Of a DNA stretch of 33,441 nucleotides, positions 1-8,439 are shown in pieces. The notes beneath the pieces were generated by a model. It saw nothing but the letters and a program-made list of their open reading frames with translations, was not told where the DNA came from and did not search any database. Each line of letters opens with the position of its first letter. The stretch's first letter is position 1. The stretch spans positions 1 through 33,441 of the forward strand of contig JALSJJ010000011.1 in NCBI GenBank assembly GCA_026989375.1. The letters run 5' to 3'. A program made the position numbers and the translations under genes. This DNA comes from Rhodothermus sp. (GTDB taxonomy: Bacteria; Bacteroidota; Rhodothermia; Rhodothermales; Rhodothermaceae).

Positions 1-1
1 C

Positions 2-802
2 CTGCTTCAAGATCCTGTACTGGTGATTCGTGGCGTTGCCTTTGTATTCACAGTGCTACTGTGCTGGTTCGTATGGAAGGCTGATGATGATGAATTATTT
101 TTTGTAATGGCTTTTGTCGTACCTGTGTTTTTTTATGCGTTCAGTATGAATGTATTACGTATGGGATTGGCCTCGGCCATTTTTCTGTTAGCTTTACAAT
201 TAGATAGAAGACAGCAACTGAAAAAGGCTCTGTTGTTAGCTTTTGCTTCAATATTGTTTCATTATTCTGTTGTTTTTATAATTCTTTATCTGTGGCTTAT
301 TGATAATAAATTGAGTGGAAAAGGTAAAATAGCTGGTGTAGCAGGAATTGTGTTTTTTGTTGTTTTGCTTATCCTTTTTAATGAGGCATATTTTGAAGTA
401 AAGTTAAAAAGTTATGTCATGATAGAACCTCCAGGTATGTTATCTGGCTTGTCCCGAATTATTCTGTGTCTGATTCTGCTGAGCGGGGTTGTATTTTCGT
501 CGCTGCCACAGCGTGAAAGGTATCGCCTCTTCTGGTGGACGCTGTTGTTTATGGGTATATTCTGGGGCATTACACGTATTTCATATGCCGGGTTACGTCT
601 GTTGGATCTGCTGATTTTTTCGCTGGCGGTAGCGATTATGCGTAGCTATGGGCGTACAGGCCGCCCTGTTGATCGTATGGTGAAAGCCAGCTGGCTACTG
701 GCCGGATTATTAGGGGCTGCAGCTATGTATCGCAATATGCTGCAGGAGCGCTTCTGGTCGCCCAGTCCCTGGCTTCCTTACCACACGCTCTTCGAGCGTT
801 AA
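2..802 (+). CDS. EpsG-like polysaccharide polymerase, 5' truncated by window edge
   Basis: The reading frame is open to the left edge; the first possible in-window start is a GTG at 23 (259 aa), but the gene most likely begins outside. The protein is almost entirely hydrophobic, with about six to seven membrane segments. It carries the EpsG/Wzy-like signature of an Arg just before a hydrophobic helix (NVLRMGLASAIFLLAL, about residues 43-58 from the GTG) followed by a helix containing FHYS (about 78-81). Proteins of this type polymerise exopolysaccharide or O-antigen repeat units in the inner membrane. The first ~480 bases are strongly AT-rich compared with the GC-rich genes that follow, as is common for horizontally exchanged polysaccharide loci. 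Its stop overlaps the stop of the convergent dipeptidase gene. EpsG family is a fair call; the substrate is unknown. Confidence 0.7.
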   Translation: MLQDPVLVIRGVAFVFTVLLCWFVWKADDDELFFVMAFVVPVFFYAFSMNVLRMGLASAIFLLALQLDRRQQLKKALLLAFASILFHYSVVFIILYLWLIDNKLSGKGKIAGVAGIVFFVVLLILFNEAYFEVKLKSYVMIEPPGMLSGLSRIILCLILLSGVVFSSLPQRERYRLFWWTLLFMGIFWGITRISYAGLRLLDLLIFSLAVAIMRSYGRTGRPVDRMVKASWLLAGLLGAAAMYRNMLQERFWSPSPWLPYHTLFER

Positions 803-2004
803 GGGGTTTGCTGCTGAAGTTCGGCGGCGACGGCTTCGACCGTCTCCCAGACGCGCAGCAGGTTACCGCCCAGGATTTTTTCGATATCGGCTTCGCTGTA
901 GCCGCGCCGTAGCAGTTCAGCCACCAGGTTGGGATACATCGACACATCTTGCAGGCCTTCCGGGAGGGCGAAGACCCCGTCAAAGTCGGAGCCCAGTCCT
1001 ACGTGATCAATGCCTGCGAGTTGGACTACGTGATCGATGTGATCGGCTACGTCGGCTACTGTGCCCAGGGGATATTGCTTGCGCTGCTGGGCCAGCCAGC
1101 GGCGTCCCTCGGGCGAATCAGGGTCGAGCCCCTGCGCTTGCATTTCGCTCCGAAGTTGCTGCCGAAGCGAGTCCCCTATGGCCTGGTACTCACTACGCAA
1201 GAATGAAGAGCCAAAGTTGATCATGATGACCCCCCCGTTGGCTGCCAGTGCCCGGATCATGTCGTCGCTCATGTTGCGTTCCCAGCCGGGCGTAAAATGG
1301 CGGGCTGACGAGTGAGAAGCGATTACCGGGGCCTTCGTGCGGCGCAGCACGTCGTAAAATGCGCTGTCGGAAACATGCGAGATATCGATCAGCATGCCGA
1401 GCCGGTTCATTTCGTCGACGACCTGCTCGCCAAACGGGCTCAGGCCATTCCAGACGCGTGTGGTGTCATAGGAGCTGTCGCAGATCTGGTTCACGCGGGC
1501 ATGCGTGAGCGTAATGTACCGGATGCCGCGTTCGTAAAAGTAAGCTACGTTGCGCAGATCGCCTTCCAGCCCAGAGCCATTTTCCATACCCATAAGTAGC
1601 GCGATGCGGCCTTCGCGGTGGGCGCGGCGCACATCATCTGGTGAGCGGGCCAGCATGAATTTATCCGGTGCCTGGCGGACCAGTGCCTCCACCATGTCGA
1701 TCAGCGAGTCGGCCAGCGCTTTGGAAGCGCCAGGCGTATCTTGCAGTTCAGCCGGCAGGTAAATGGAGAAAAACGGGGCATCAAGACCACCGGCGCGGGC
1801 GCGTTCGTAGTCGAAGTCGCCCAGTTCGGTGCGCCGGGTGATGTCCTCCGGAAACTGCCGCAAGCGGTAGGGCACGTCAATATGTCCGTCAATCAAAATG
1901 AACCGCTGGGTGAGCTGGCGCGCTTGTTCCAGGCGCCGTTGGTCTTCAGTCCGGCAGGCAGCCAGCAGACTGACCAGCAAGAGCATGCAGGTAATGCCAC
2001 GCAT
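799..2004 (-). CDS. Membrane dipeptidase (peptidase family M19), lipoprotein
   Basis: A zinc dipeptidase of the renal dipeptidase/M19 family (401 aa). The N-terminus is a lipoprotein signal with lipobox LLAAC, lipidated Cys17, so the enzyme should be tethered on the outer face of a membrane. Expected metal-site residues are present: H41 and D43 in DGHIDVP, E141 in MGMENG, H210 in IDISHVSD, H231 in IASHSSAR and D340 in GLGSDFDGV. Length is normal for the family. A GAAAGG sequence abuts the first ATG; a second ATG at codon 7 is also possible and would leave the lipobox intact. It is the last gene of a minus-strand envelope operon, 52 bp after a BtuF-like gene and downstream of mpl, which suggests (inference) a role in cleaving short peptides, perhaps murein-derived. 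Convergent overlap with the EpsG-like gene is only the shared TTAA. Confidence 0.92.
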   Translation of the reverse strand: MRGITCMLLLVSLLAACRTEDQRRLEQARQLTQRFILIDGHIDVPYRLRQFPEDITRRTELGDFDYERARAGGLDAPFFSIYLPAELQDTPGASKALADSLIDMVEALVRQAPDKFMLARSPDDVRRAHREGRIALLMGMENGSGLEGDLRNVAYFYERGIRYITLTHARVNQICDSSYDTTRVWNGLSPFGEQVVDEMNRLGMLIDISHVSDSAFYDVLRRTKAPVIASHSSARHFTPGWERNMSDDMIRALAANGGVIMINFGSSFLRSEYQAIGDSLRQQLRSEMQAQGLDPDSPEGRRWLAQQRKQYPLGTVADVADHIDHVVQLAGIDHVGLGSDFDGVFALPEGLQDVSMYPNLVAELLRRGYSEADIEKILGGNLLRVWETVEAVAAELQQQTP

Positions 2005-2056
2005 CCTTTCACGAAAGGGTTGGACTGCATAGTGCTGGAAGAATATAAAATCCCGG

Positions 2057-2866
2057 CTAAGATGGCAACCGGATGGGCAGTTGCGTACGCAAGCGTTGCA
2101 GGTACGCGGGCGTTTCTAACAGGCGTGCGCCATACCAGGAAAACGGCTGGCCATCGACCAGCAGGAACGTTGCGCCGGGACACAAGGGGCGTAGCTCTTC
2201 GATATGGGCTTCCTTGAAGGGATAGGGCTCGCTGCTGAGCAGTACAACTTCGGGCTGGAGTTCACGGATCGATTCCGGCTGGAGTGCTGGGTAGCGCGTC
2301 TGGTGTGCACATACGTTTTCAAAGCCGCCGCGTCGGAGCATATCGTGGATGAAGGTATCGCCCCCGACGCTCATGTAGGGGTTGCGCCAGATCAAATAAA
2401 GTGTACGTACAGAGGGGAAAGAAGGCAGGGCGGTGAAGCGTTCGGCAATCGTGGTGGCCAGTGCATCGGCTTTCGACTCGGTGCCGGTAAGGTATCCGAT
2501 CTGACGAATCATCTGGAGGGCATCGTCCAGCGTGCGTACGTGCGTGACAAAGACCGGCACGTGCGGATCCAGCGTCTCGACGATCTCGCGGGTGTTCTCT
2601 TCCAGGTTAGCCAGCACCAGATCCGGTTGCAGGTGCAGCAGGCGCTCAACGTTGATCTGCTTGGTTCCTCCCACAATTGTTTTGCGGCGTTTCCAGTCGG
2701 GTGGGCGCACGCAGAAGCGCGTCAGTCCGACCACGGCGTTGTCCAGTCCGAGGGCCGCCAGCAGCTCGGTCAGACTGGGCACGAGCGAGACGATACGTCG
2801 GGGTGGAGCAACAAGGCGGATTGTGCGCCCCCGTGCGTCGGTCTGCTCACGCGGAAAAGGGATCAT
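2057..2866 (-). CDS. BtuF-like substrate-binding protein (helical-backbone metal receptor fold)
   Basis: A periplasmic-binding-protein-fold protein of the BtuF/FhuD class (PF01497), which bind cobalamin or iron chelates. I start it at the ATG at 2866 (269 aa); a longer frame opens at 2938, but it would add a Cys/Arg-rich stretch lying wholly inside the end of mpl. Family hallmarks are RIVSLVPSLTELLAALGL near the N-terminus, GGTKQINVERLLHLQPDLVL, a central long helix, and a C-terminal lobe with LQPESIRELQPEVVLLSS. It overlaps the 3' end of mpl by 20 bp, so the two are translationally linked. No signal peptide or lipobox is visible with either start, and no permease or ATPase gene is nearby, so transport is not established; it could be a cytoplasmic corrinoid-binding protein. 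The family is fairly certain, the ligand unknown. Confidence 0.8.
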   Translation of the reverse strand: MIPFPREQTDARGRTIRLVAPPRRIVSLVPSLTELLAALGLDNAVVGLTRFCVRPPDWKRRKTIVGGTKQINVERLLHLQPDLVLANLEENTREIVETLDPHVPVFVTHVRTLDDALQMIRQIGYLTGTESKADALATTIAERFTALPSFPSVRTLYLIWRNPYMSVGGDTFIHDMLRRGGFENVCAHQTRYPALQPESIRELQPEVVLLSSEPYPFKEAHIEELRPLCPGATFLLVDGQPFSWYGARLLETPAYLQRLRTQLPIRLPS

Positions 2867-4364
2867 GGGCCTGCTGGGGTGTTTTCGAGGTGGATTGATG
2901 GGACAGCGCCTGCAGGAGACGCTCATGCAGGTTGCCAAAAGCGCCGTTGCTCATGATTAAAGCGACGTCGCCTGGACGAAGCGCTTCCAGCAAAAGTGGG
3001 AGCAGGGCTTCGACGTCTGAGGCTACCTGTGCCGGAATACCACGTGCTCGAATGCCGGCTGCTACAGCTTCTGGATCGAAAAAGTCCTCAGGCTGATCGT
3101 TGTGCCGAAAAGGCGGCATGCTGAGCCAGACGGCATCGGCATCGTCGAAGGCCTCCGTATAGGCCTGCTCAAAACGTTTACGACGGCTTGAGTTGGAACG
3201 AGGTTCGAAGATGGCTACCAGCCGACGATCCGGCCAGCGCTGGCGGGCGGCGCGTAGCGTTTCGCGGACGGCCGTCGGGTGATGCGCAAAGTCGTCCACG
3301 ACCACCACACCCCCGGCTTCACCTCGAACTTCCAACCGGCGCTTTATGCCAGGAAAAGTGGCCAGCCCTGTGTGTAACTGTTCAGCGGTGAGGCCTATCT
3401 CCAGCCCGAAGGCGCATACAGCCAGCGCGTTGCGCAGATTATGACGACCGCTCAGGGGGAGAAAGAAACGACCTATTTCCCTGCCGTCTGCAAGTAGCGT
3501 GAAGTGCTGACCATCAAAGGTAGGATACACCTGACCGACCGTTACATCGCAGAGTGTGTGCAGGCCATAGGTGCACAGCCGTCCCCGATAGGCGCGTGCT
3601 ACCTGCCGGACCGTCGGGTCGTCGCCATGCGCCACCAGGAGTCCGTCGGGAGGCAACAAAGCGACCAGTTGCTCGAAGGCCTCTCGATAGTCATCCAGGT
3701 CGTCGTACAGGTCAGCATGGTCAAACTCGATAGAAGTCAGCAAGACGGCCCAGGGACGATAGTGCAAGAATTTGGGGCGTTTGTCGAAATAAGCACTGTC
3801 GTATTCATCGCCTTCGACGATAAACCAGGGGCTGGCGCCGATGCGGCCGCTTGTTTCGGTGCCGATCATAACGCCACCGATAAAGAAGCCCGGGTCCAGT
3901 CCGGCGCTGTCCAGCACGTGAGCCAGCAAGCCGGCGGTAGTAGTTTTGCCATGGGTGCCGGCTACAACCACAGGCCGACGGCTGGCCAAAAAGAAATGCG
4001 CCAGCGCCTCAGGCAAGGAGAGTTGCGGGAGTCGGTGCGCACGAGCGATTGCTGCTTCGGGATGAGTAGGTGTACAGGCATTGCCCACGATAACCAGATC
4101 AGGTGGGGGATCCAGGTGAGCTGGATCGAAGTCTTCATGGAACGAGATGCCATGCCGACGCAACAGCATGCTCATGGGCGGATAGGCAGCCGCGTCACTA
4201 CCGCGCACATGATACCCTGCTTCATGAAGGAGCAGGGCCAGTGTTCCCATGCCTGTACCACAGATGCCGATCAAGTATATATCACGTACGGCGTCTGCAG
4301 GCGGAGCAGGAGGCCGCTCGAATCGCCGTAAATGTGCGTCCGGGTAGTCCTCAAGCCGTTTCAT
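2847..4364 (-). CDS. mpl: UDP-N-acetylmuramate:L-alanyl-gamma-D-glutamyl-meso-diaminopimelate ligase
   Basis: A Mur-ligase family enzyme of 505 aa that joins recycled murein tripeptide to UDP-MurNAc in the cytoplasm using ATP. The N-terminal Rossmann domain has the glycine-rich loop LIGICGTGMG (about 31-40), the central domain has the P-loop GTHGKTTT (136-143) followed by FIVEGDEYDSAYFDK and EFDHAD, and the C-terminal domain has DDFAHHPTAV and FEPRSNSSRR. The IGICGTGMG loop and the GDEYDSAYFDKRPKF segment favour Mpl over MurC. It starts 3 bp after the stop of the CNNM/CBS gene and overlaps the BtuF-like gene at its end, so it sits inside an operon. Together with the downstream M19 dipeptidase it suggests a murein-recycling role for this cluster; that link is inference. 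Confidence 0.93.
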   Translation of the reverse strand: MKRLEDYPDAHLRRFERPPAPPADAVRDIYLIGICGTGMGTLALLLHEAGYHVRGSDAAAYPPMSMLLRRHGISFHEDFDPAHLDPPPDLVIVGNACTPTHPEAAIARAHRLPQLSLPEALAHFFLASRRPVVVAGTHGKTTTAGLLAHVLDSAGLDPGFFIGGVMIGTETSGRIGASPWFIVEGDEYDSAYFDKRPKFLHYRPWAVLLTSIEFDHADLYDDLDDYREAFEQLVALLPPDGLLVAHGDDPTVRQVARAYRGRLCTYGLHTLCDVTVGQVYPTFDGQHFTLLADGREIGRFFLPLSGRHNLRNALAVCAFGLEIGLTAEQLHTGLATFPGIKRRLEVRGEAGGVVVVDDFAHHPTAVRETLRAARQRWPDRRLVAIFEPRSNSSRRKRFEQAYTEAFDDADAVWLSMPPFRHNDQPEDFFDPEAVAAGIRARGIPAQVASDVEALLPLLLEALRPGDVALIMSNGAFGNLHERLLQALSHQSTSKTPQQAHDPFSA

Positions 4365-4367
4365 GGA

Positions 4368-5501
4368 TCAGCGATTCGGATGAGGAGGGCCGCCTGTCAG
4401 TCCCAGGCGCACGGTAGCCGCTCGCTCGCCAGCGGCTGCTGCCGCATCCGCTGCCGCCTGCGACTCCGGCAGCAAACCCAGCCGGACAGCACGACGTCGC
4501 CACTGCTGACGAGCCAGCTCCTGCATGTCGCGTGTGGAATCCACTTCGTCCACGATCTCCAGTCCCAGCAATGTCTCGACCACATCTTCCAGCGTCACAA
4601 TGCCAGCCGTCCCTCCGTATTCGTCGATTACCAGCGCGATATGTTCCAGCCGATTCAACATGCGCTCGAACAACTCAGGGAGCGGCAGGTTCTCTGGCAC
4701 AACCAGAATTTCACGTCGCAGGCGATGTAGCGGCAGGGCCCCTTCATCCCGGGCCGCGTGCAGTAGAATCTCGTCTTTCAGCACGTAACCGGTAATATGA
4801 TCACGTGATTTGCGGTAAATGGGAATGCGAGAAAAGCGCAGCTCCGGATGCCGACGCAGCACTTCTGTAATCGTCAGTTCTTCAGGCAGGGCAAAGACGA
4901 CAGTGCGCGGGGTCATAATATCCTTAGTCCGGAGCGCATGAAACCGCAACAGGTTCTTCAAAATGCGCAGCTCTTCCTGCTCAAACACACCTTGCTGACG
5001 TCCCAGTTCGGCGAGGGCTGCCAGTTCTTCACGGCTGACCGAAGGTGCCTGACGTTCACGCGTTAACAGGCGGGTAATGGCTTCTGAGAGTAGCACAAAG
5101 GGGTATAGCAACCAGATTAAAGCAATGAGGAGGGGAGCAGTGGGAGGCGCCAGGATTCGCCAGTAGAGGGCACCTACGGTTTTAGGGATAATTTCTGAAA
5201 AGACCAGGATCATCAGCGTCAAGCCGCCGGAAATAAGGCCCAGATACGCGTCACCGAAGACCTTAACTGCCTGGGCGCCCACGCCTGCTACGCCCGCGGT
5301 GTGCGCAATCGTATTCAGGCTCAAGATAGCTGCCAGCGGTCGGTCGATGTTCCGTTTTAGCCGTTGGAGGAGACGTCCCGTTGCGGTATGCTGGCGGGCT
5401 GCAACGTACGAGGGAGTCACGCTGAGTAGTACAGCTTCCATGATAGAACACAGAAACGAGACACCCAGCGCTAAAGCGAGATAAAAAATTAGAAGGCCCA
5501 T
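4368..5501 (-). CDS. CNNM-type transmembrane protein with paired CBS domains (hemolysin/CorB family)
   Basis: I place the start at the ATG at 5501 (377 aa), because it begins directly with the first membrane helix; a longer frame to 5660 would add ~53 hydrophilic residues running into the neighbouring gene. Residues about 1-180 form the CNNM/DUF21 membrane domain (three to four helices, with the motif CSIMEAVLLSVTPSY early and AHTAGVAGVGAQA in the middle). Two CBS domains follow (about 200-320; RTKDIMTPRTVVFALP, IDEYGGTAGIVTLEDVVETLLG). Relatives include CorB/CorC-like Mg2+ exporters. The usual C-terminal CorC_HlyC domain is absent, replaced by an Ala/Arg-rich tail of about 50 residues. It is first in the minus-strand operon leading to mpl; the promoter should lie in the ~80 bp between this start and the terminator at 5583-5628. 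Transported ion not provable. Confidence 0.87.
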   Translation of the reverse strand: MGLLIFYLALALGVSFLCSIMEAVLLSVTPSYVAARQHTATGRLLQRLKRNIDRPLAAILSLNTIAHTAGVAGVGAQAVKVFGDAYLGLISGGLTLMILVFSEIIPKTVGALYWRILAPPTAPLLIALIWLLYPFVLLSEAITRLLTRERQAPSVSREELAALAELGRQQGVFEQEELRILKNLLRFHALRTKDIMTPRTVVFALPEELTITEVLRRHPELRFSRIPIYRKSRDHITGYVLKDEILLHAARDEGALPLHRLRREILVVPENLPLPELFERMLNRLEHIALVIDEYGGTAGIVTLEDVVETLLGLEIVDEVDSTRDMQELARQQWRRRAVRLGLLPESQAAADAAAAAGERAATVRLGLTGGPPHPNR

Positions 5502-5582
5502 GGAAATATGGTCATGTTGAACGCCAGTTGGTTGCAAAGGCGCTACTTGAAAAAGTGAATGCTCCGGTTGTTTTCCGGGTTT

Positions 5583-5628
5583 CAAAAAAGGAACGGCGGC
5601 CTGGGAAGCATAGATTCCAGGCCGCCGT
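5583..5628 (-). terminator. Intrinsic terminator of the T9SS cargo gene
   Basis: A perfect 12-bp inverted repeat (5593-5604 with 5617-5628, sequence ACGGCGGCCTGG and its complement) encloses a 12-nt loop. On the minus strand the stem is followed after two bases by a run of six T (5584-5589 on the plus strand reads A). It lies 22 bp beyond the stop of the gene ending at 5650 and separates it from the CNNM operon. Confidence 0.93.
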
Positions 5629-5649
5629 CCCCTCAAACAACGGTTTCTG

Positions 5650-8349
5650 CTAATGGGCAATAACCAGTGAACGGGTATCGATGTGCTGGCTGCCTTCTAA
5701 TCTCAGGAAATACAAGCCTGAAGGAAGGTCAGCCACGATCCAGCGAATGTGGTGCGTGCCCGCAGCAACCAGCCCATCCAGGAGACGGGCCACTTCCTGA
5801 CCCAGCAGGTTATAAACGCTAAGACGCAGGCGCTCTGGCTTGGGTACCTGCACCACCACAGAGACCTGCCGGGAGGCTGGATTGGGATAGATGCTCTCCA
5901 GCCGTAGCTGGGCAATTTCAGGAAGCGGCTCTCTACTGACCGCTACGGGCAGCACCTCACCGGTCTGCATGTCAATCAGGACAATGAGCGAGTCCTGCTG
6001 CTGGGTGGTCAGGCCGGTCTTTGGTGCTCCCTGACCCGCAGGTACCTGGAAGCGTACCTCCCAGATATATCGACCTTCTAAGTGCGGGTAGCGGTCTGGC
6101 ATGGCCCGGCCTTCCATGAAAATCATTGCATTCGGATGAGCTTCCATAAACTGACGCCCCCCGTTGGCCATAGCTACGCCCATGGCCTGATCCGAATCAA
6201 TAAAGGGCTCGGGCAGCGTTGGCCAGTCCGCCAGGGGGATTTCCGGCGGCTGCAGGTGCGTGACCGTGATCTGATTGGGCGTTGCCGTCACTTCGAGCTG
6301 TGCACTGTCGCCCGGTACATAATAGTCGTACTTCCAGTCCAGCGCAATGCCCAGGGGCCCCACCGACTGGCTCCAGATGCGTTTGAGTTCGGCCGTCTGA
6401 GCGCGCGCCTGGGCAGAATCCTGGACCGTCTGCAGCCGAGCCCGTGCGGTGTGGGGAAGTTCCAGCGTGCTGCCGATGAATTCGCCGGTGACCATATGCG
6501 TGAAGTAACGGGCCGTGGCCTGCGCTGGCTGCGGCATGGTCTGCTTGGCCGCTTGCTGACCGAAGCTCTGTAAGGTCAGGCCATAGAGGGGCGTCTGGGC
6601 GTCCACATTAAGAGGATAACGTGTAGCCAGCAGGCCACCTTCCAGTAGCGAGAAGACAGGGCCTTGCTGGGTGCTCAGAAATGTGGCGGCATTGTTTGCC
6701 AGCATGGTGTCGGCTGCCTGGTCAGCGTCCACAATATCTGGATAAGGAAGCTTGGGATCATTCGGCCAGCTTACATTGGTAAGCGTATCTACCCGAGTGA
6801 CCAGTGTGTCTTCCACCCAGACCCAGAGCGGTTGGCCGCCGGCAACCAGTCCTACCTGCCAGCGGCTGGCTGTGCCATCATAGGGGTTGAAGTTGAACGC
6901 CGAGAATTCGACAATGCCGTCGGCCTGCTGAACATGCTTGGCCAGTCCAGCAGTGGCCCAGGACCAGGCCCGGTTCAATGCCGCCTTCGCGGTGACGGGC
7001 TGCGTGCTCAACAGTTCGGCGCCGCTTGTCAAGCCGTAGACACCGCTGTAGTCAGCCGTTCCAGCCAGGGGTTCCGGCAGGGGACGCCCCTCCTGCACAA
7101 ACCAGAGCTGTTCGGTAGGCGGTAATGGATAGAGTGAGGGGTCAATGAAATTGTTGTAGGTCACATAGGGGAAAAGCTGGCCTGCCATCATCTGGCGATA
7201 ACGTGGGGCTCCCATGCTGGGAAAGGTTGTAAGGAAACTGGTCAGGATGGCATCGGAATCCATCATGTTTTGCAGGTCAATGGGAGCCATCTGGTCGAAG
7301 GGGGCCGGACTGGAAAGCGGCTGCGGGGCGCCGGTAGGCATACCGCCGGAGATATTAAGCGCATAGGCTGTCTGTTGGGAGGAGGAATAAGCGACAACAT
7401 ACCAGAAAAGCGATTGACCTGTGTCGTCGGGCGCACCCATTAGAAAGACCACCTGCGCATCCGGAGCTACCTGACTGAAGGCCATCTGGGCTGCGGCTGC
7501 GGCTGGTTTGGCGGTGGTCGGTGAGAGAATAACGACAGGGACGACCAGCCCGCTCAGATCGCCTGTAACCTGGAGTGAGTCCGCTGCGCCATCTCCATTG
7601 GTATCGTATGTACCAAATCCTATCGGTTGCTCGAGCGTAAAGCCAAAGCGAAAGGCCCACAGGAAGTAAAGCCCGGGTCGGACGTAGTCGATCGAAAAGC
7701 TACCGTCTGTACCGGTTACGGCAACCCGAAGGGGATCCCCCTCGGCATCTGGTGTAGGAAAGAGCGCGACGTACCATCCGCCCAGATGCCCAGATTGTAC
7801 AGTAGGAAAGGGCAACGGACGTTTTTCGGAAAAAGCGTACGGAAGCGGTGAGGGTTCGACAGGACGGATCAGCGAGGGCGATGGCGTGTTGTCAGCGCGA
7901 AAGCGTATGAAGAAAGGAGGCGAAGGTTGGAGACGTTGAGAAGCTCCAGCTTCGACAAGCTGGCCACCGACCGTATGGGGACCGGCTTCTGCGGCTGTCG
8001 TATAGAAGAACGTGAACGGAGCAGCCAGTCGGCTACCGTCTGCTGCTTTTACATAGTGTACAACCCAGGTATAATCTTGATTCGTATTGTGCGTTACTGT
8101 GAACGTAATGGTCTGGCCATCGTCACTGAGTTGAACCGCTCCGGGAGTTAACTGGCTTTGCAGCGTAGAGTCCAGGGGAAAAATCATCAAGCTGTCAAAT
8201 ACAATTGCTTTATTAAACGTAATGGATACGGGCGTTGCTGGATCAACCCCGGTGCTTCCATGGGAAGGACTGGTAGAAACGACGACAAGATCCTGAGCGG
8301 AAGCAGAAGTAACCAACCACACTGCCAACAGATAACATAGCCGCTTCAT
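5650..8349 (-). CDS. Large exported repeat protein with type IX secretion sorting domain
   Basis: Start taken at the ATG at 8349 (899 aa), which begins a classical signal peptide (MKRLCYLLAVWLVTSASAQD, cleavage after ASA). An Ig-like domain of the SbsA/Big_5 type follows (about 25-125; STSPSHGSTGVDPATPVSITFNKAI). A carboxypeptidase-regulatory-like beta domain comes next (about 190-270) with a calcium-loop-like DTNGDGAAD. The central part holds at least three related segments beginning DSD/DADxA at about residues 362, 536 and 711, spaced ~175 residues. The last ~80 residues are a Por/T9SS type A sorting domain (YPNPASRQVSVVV ... LRLSVYNLLGQEV ... LPSGLYFLRLEG), so the protein should cross the outer membrane and be anchored or released there. 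It is a single-gene unit with its own terminator, divergent from aat. Function of the mature part is unknown. Confidence 0.88.
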   Translation of the reverse strand: MKRLCYLLAVWLVTSASAQDLVVVSTSPSHGSTGVDPATPVSITFNKAIVFDSLMIFPLDSTLQSQLTPGAVQLSDDGQTITFTVTHNTNQDYTWVVHYVKAADGSRLAAPFTFFYTTAAEAGPHTVGGQLVEAGASQRLQPSPPFFIRFRADNTPSPSLIRPVEPSPLPYAFSEKRPLPFPTVQSGHLGGWYVALFPTPDAEGDPLRVAVTGTDGSFSIDYVRPGLYFLWAFRFGFTLEQPIGFGTYDTNGDGAADSLQVTGDLSGLVVPVVILSPTTAKPAAAAAQMAFSQVAPDAQVVFLMGAPDDTGQSLFWYVVAYSSSQQTAYALNISGGMPTGAPQPLSSPAPFDQMAPIDLQNMMDSDAILTSFLTTFPSMGAPRYRQMMAGQLFPYVTYNNFIDPSLYPLPPTEQLWFVQEGRPLPEPLAGTADYSGVYGLTSGAELLSTQPVTAKAALNRAWSWATAGLAKHVQQADGIVEFSAFNFNPYDGTASRWQVGLVAGGQPLWVWVEDTLVTRVDTLTNVSWPNDPKLPYPDIVDADQAADTMLANNAATFLSTQQGPVFSLLEGGLLATRYPLNVDAQTPLYGLTLQSFGQQAAKQTMPQPAQATARYFTHMVTGEFIGSTLELPHTARARLQTVQDSAQARAQTAELKRIWSQSVGPLGIALDWKYDYYVPGDSAQLEVTATPNQITVTHLQPPEIPLADWPTLPEPFIDSDQAMGVAMANGGRQFMEAHPNAMIFMEGRAMPDRYPHLEGRYIWEVRFQVPAGQGAPKTGLTTQQQDSLIVLIDMQTGEVLPVAVSREPLPEIAQLRLESIYPNPASRQVSVVVQVPKPERLRLSVYNLLGQEVARLLDGLVAAGTHHIRWIVADLPSGLYFLRLEGSQHIDTRSLVIAH

Positions 8350-8439
8350 GGCACATTCTTTAATTGTGTTATACAATACGCTACGTAGATTATAATGTAC
8401 ATTCAGTTGATGTAATTGCAAAAACTTTGCAACTTAGCT
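8350..8439. promoter_or_regulatory. Divergent AT-rich promoter region with inverted repeat
   Basis: This short divergent spacer is much richer in A/T than its surroundings. It contains a perfect interrupted inverted repeat TTGCAAA-AAC-TTTGCAA at 8416-8432, immediately followed (8435-8442) by TAGCTTTG, which fits the Bacteroidota -7 consensus TAnnTTTG on the plus strand; no good -33 TTTG is found at the usual spacing. On the minus strand a TATAAT-like hexamer lies near 8390-8395. The inverted repeat could be an operator or a structured leader. Assignment is from sequence inspection only. Confidence 0.4.

Noticed and set aside
2867-2938. 24-residue N-terminal extension of the BtuF-like protein
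   Set aside because: It lies within the 3' end of mpl, is Cys/Arg/Pro-rich and has no signal-peptide character; the ATG at 2866 gives the normal family start.
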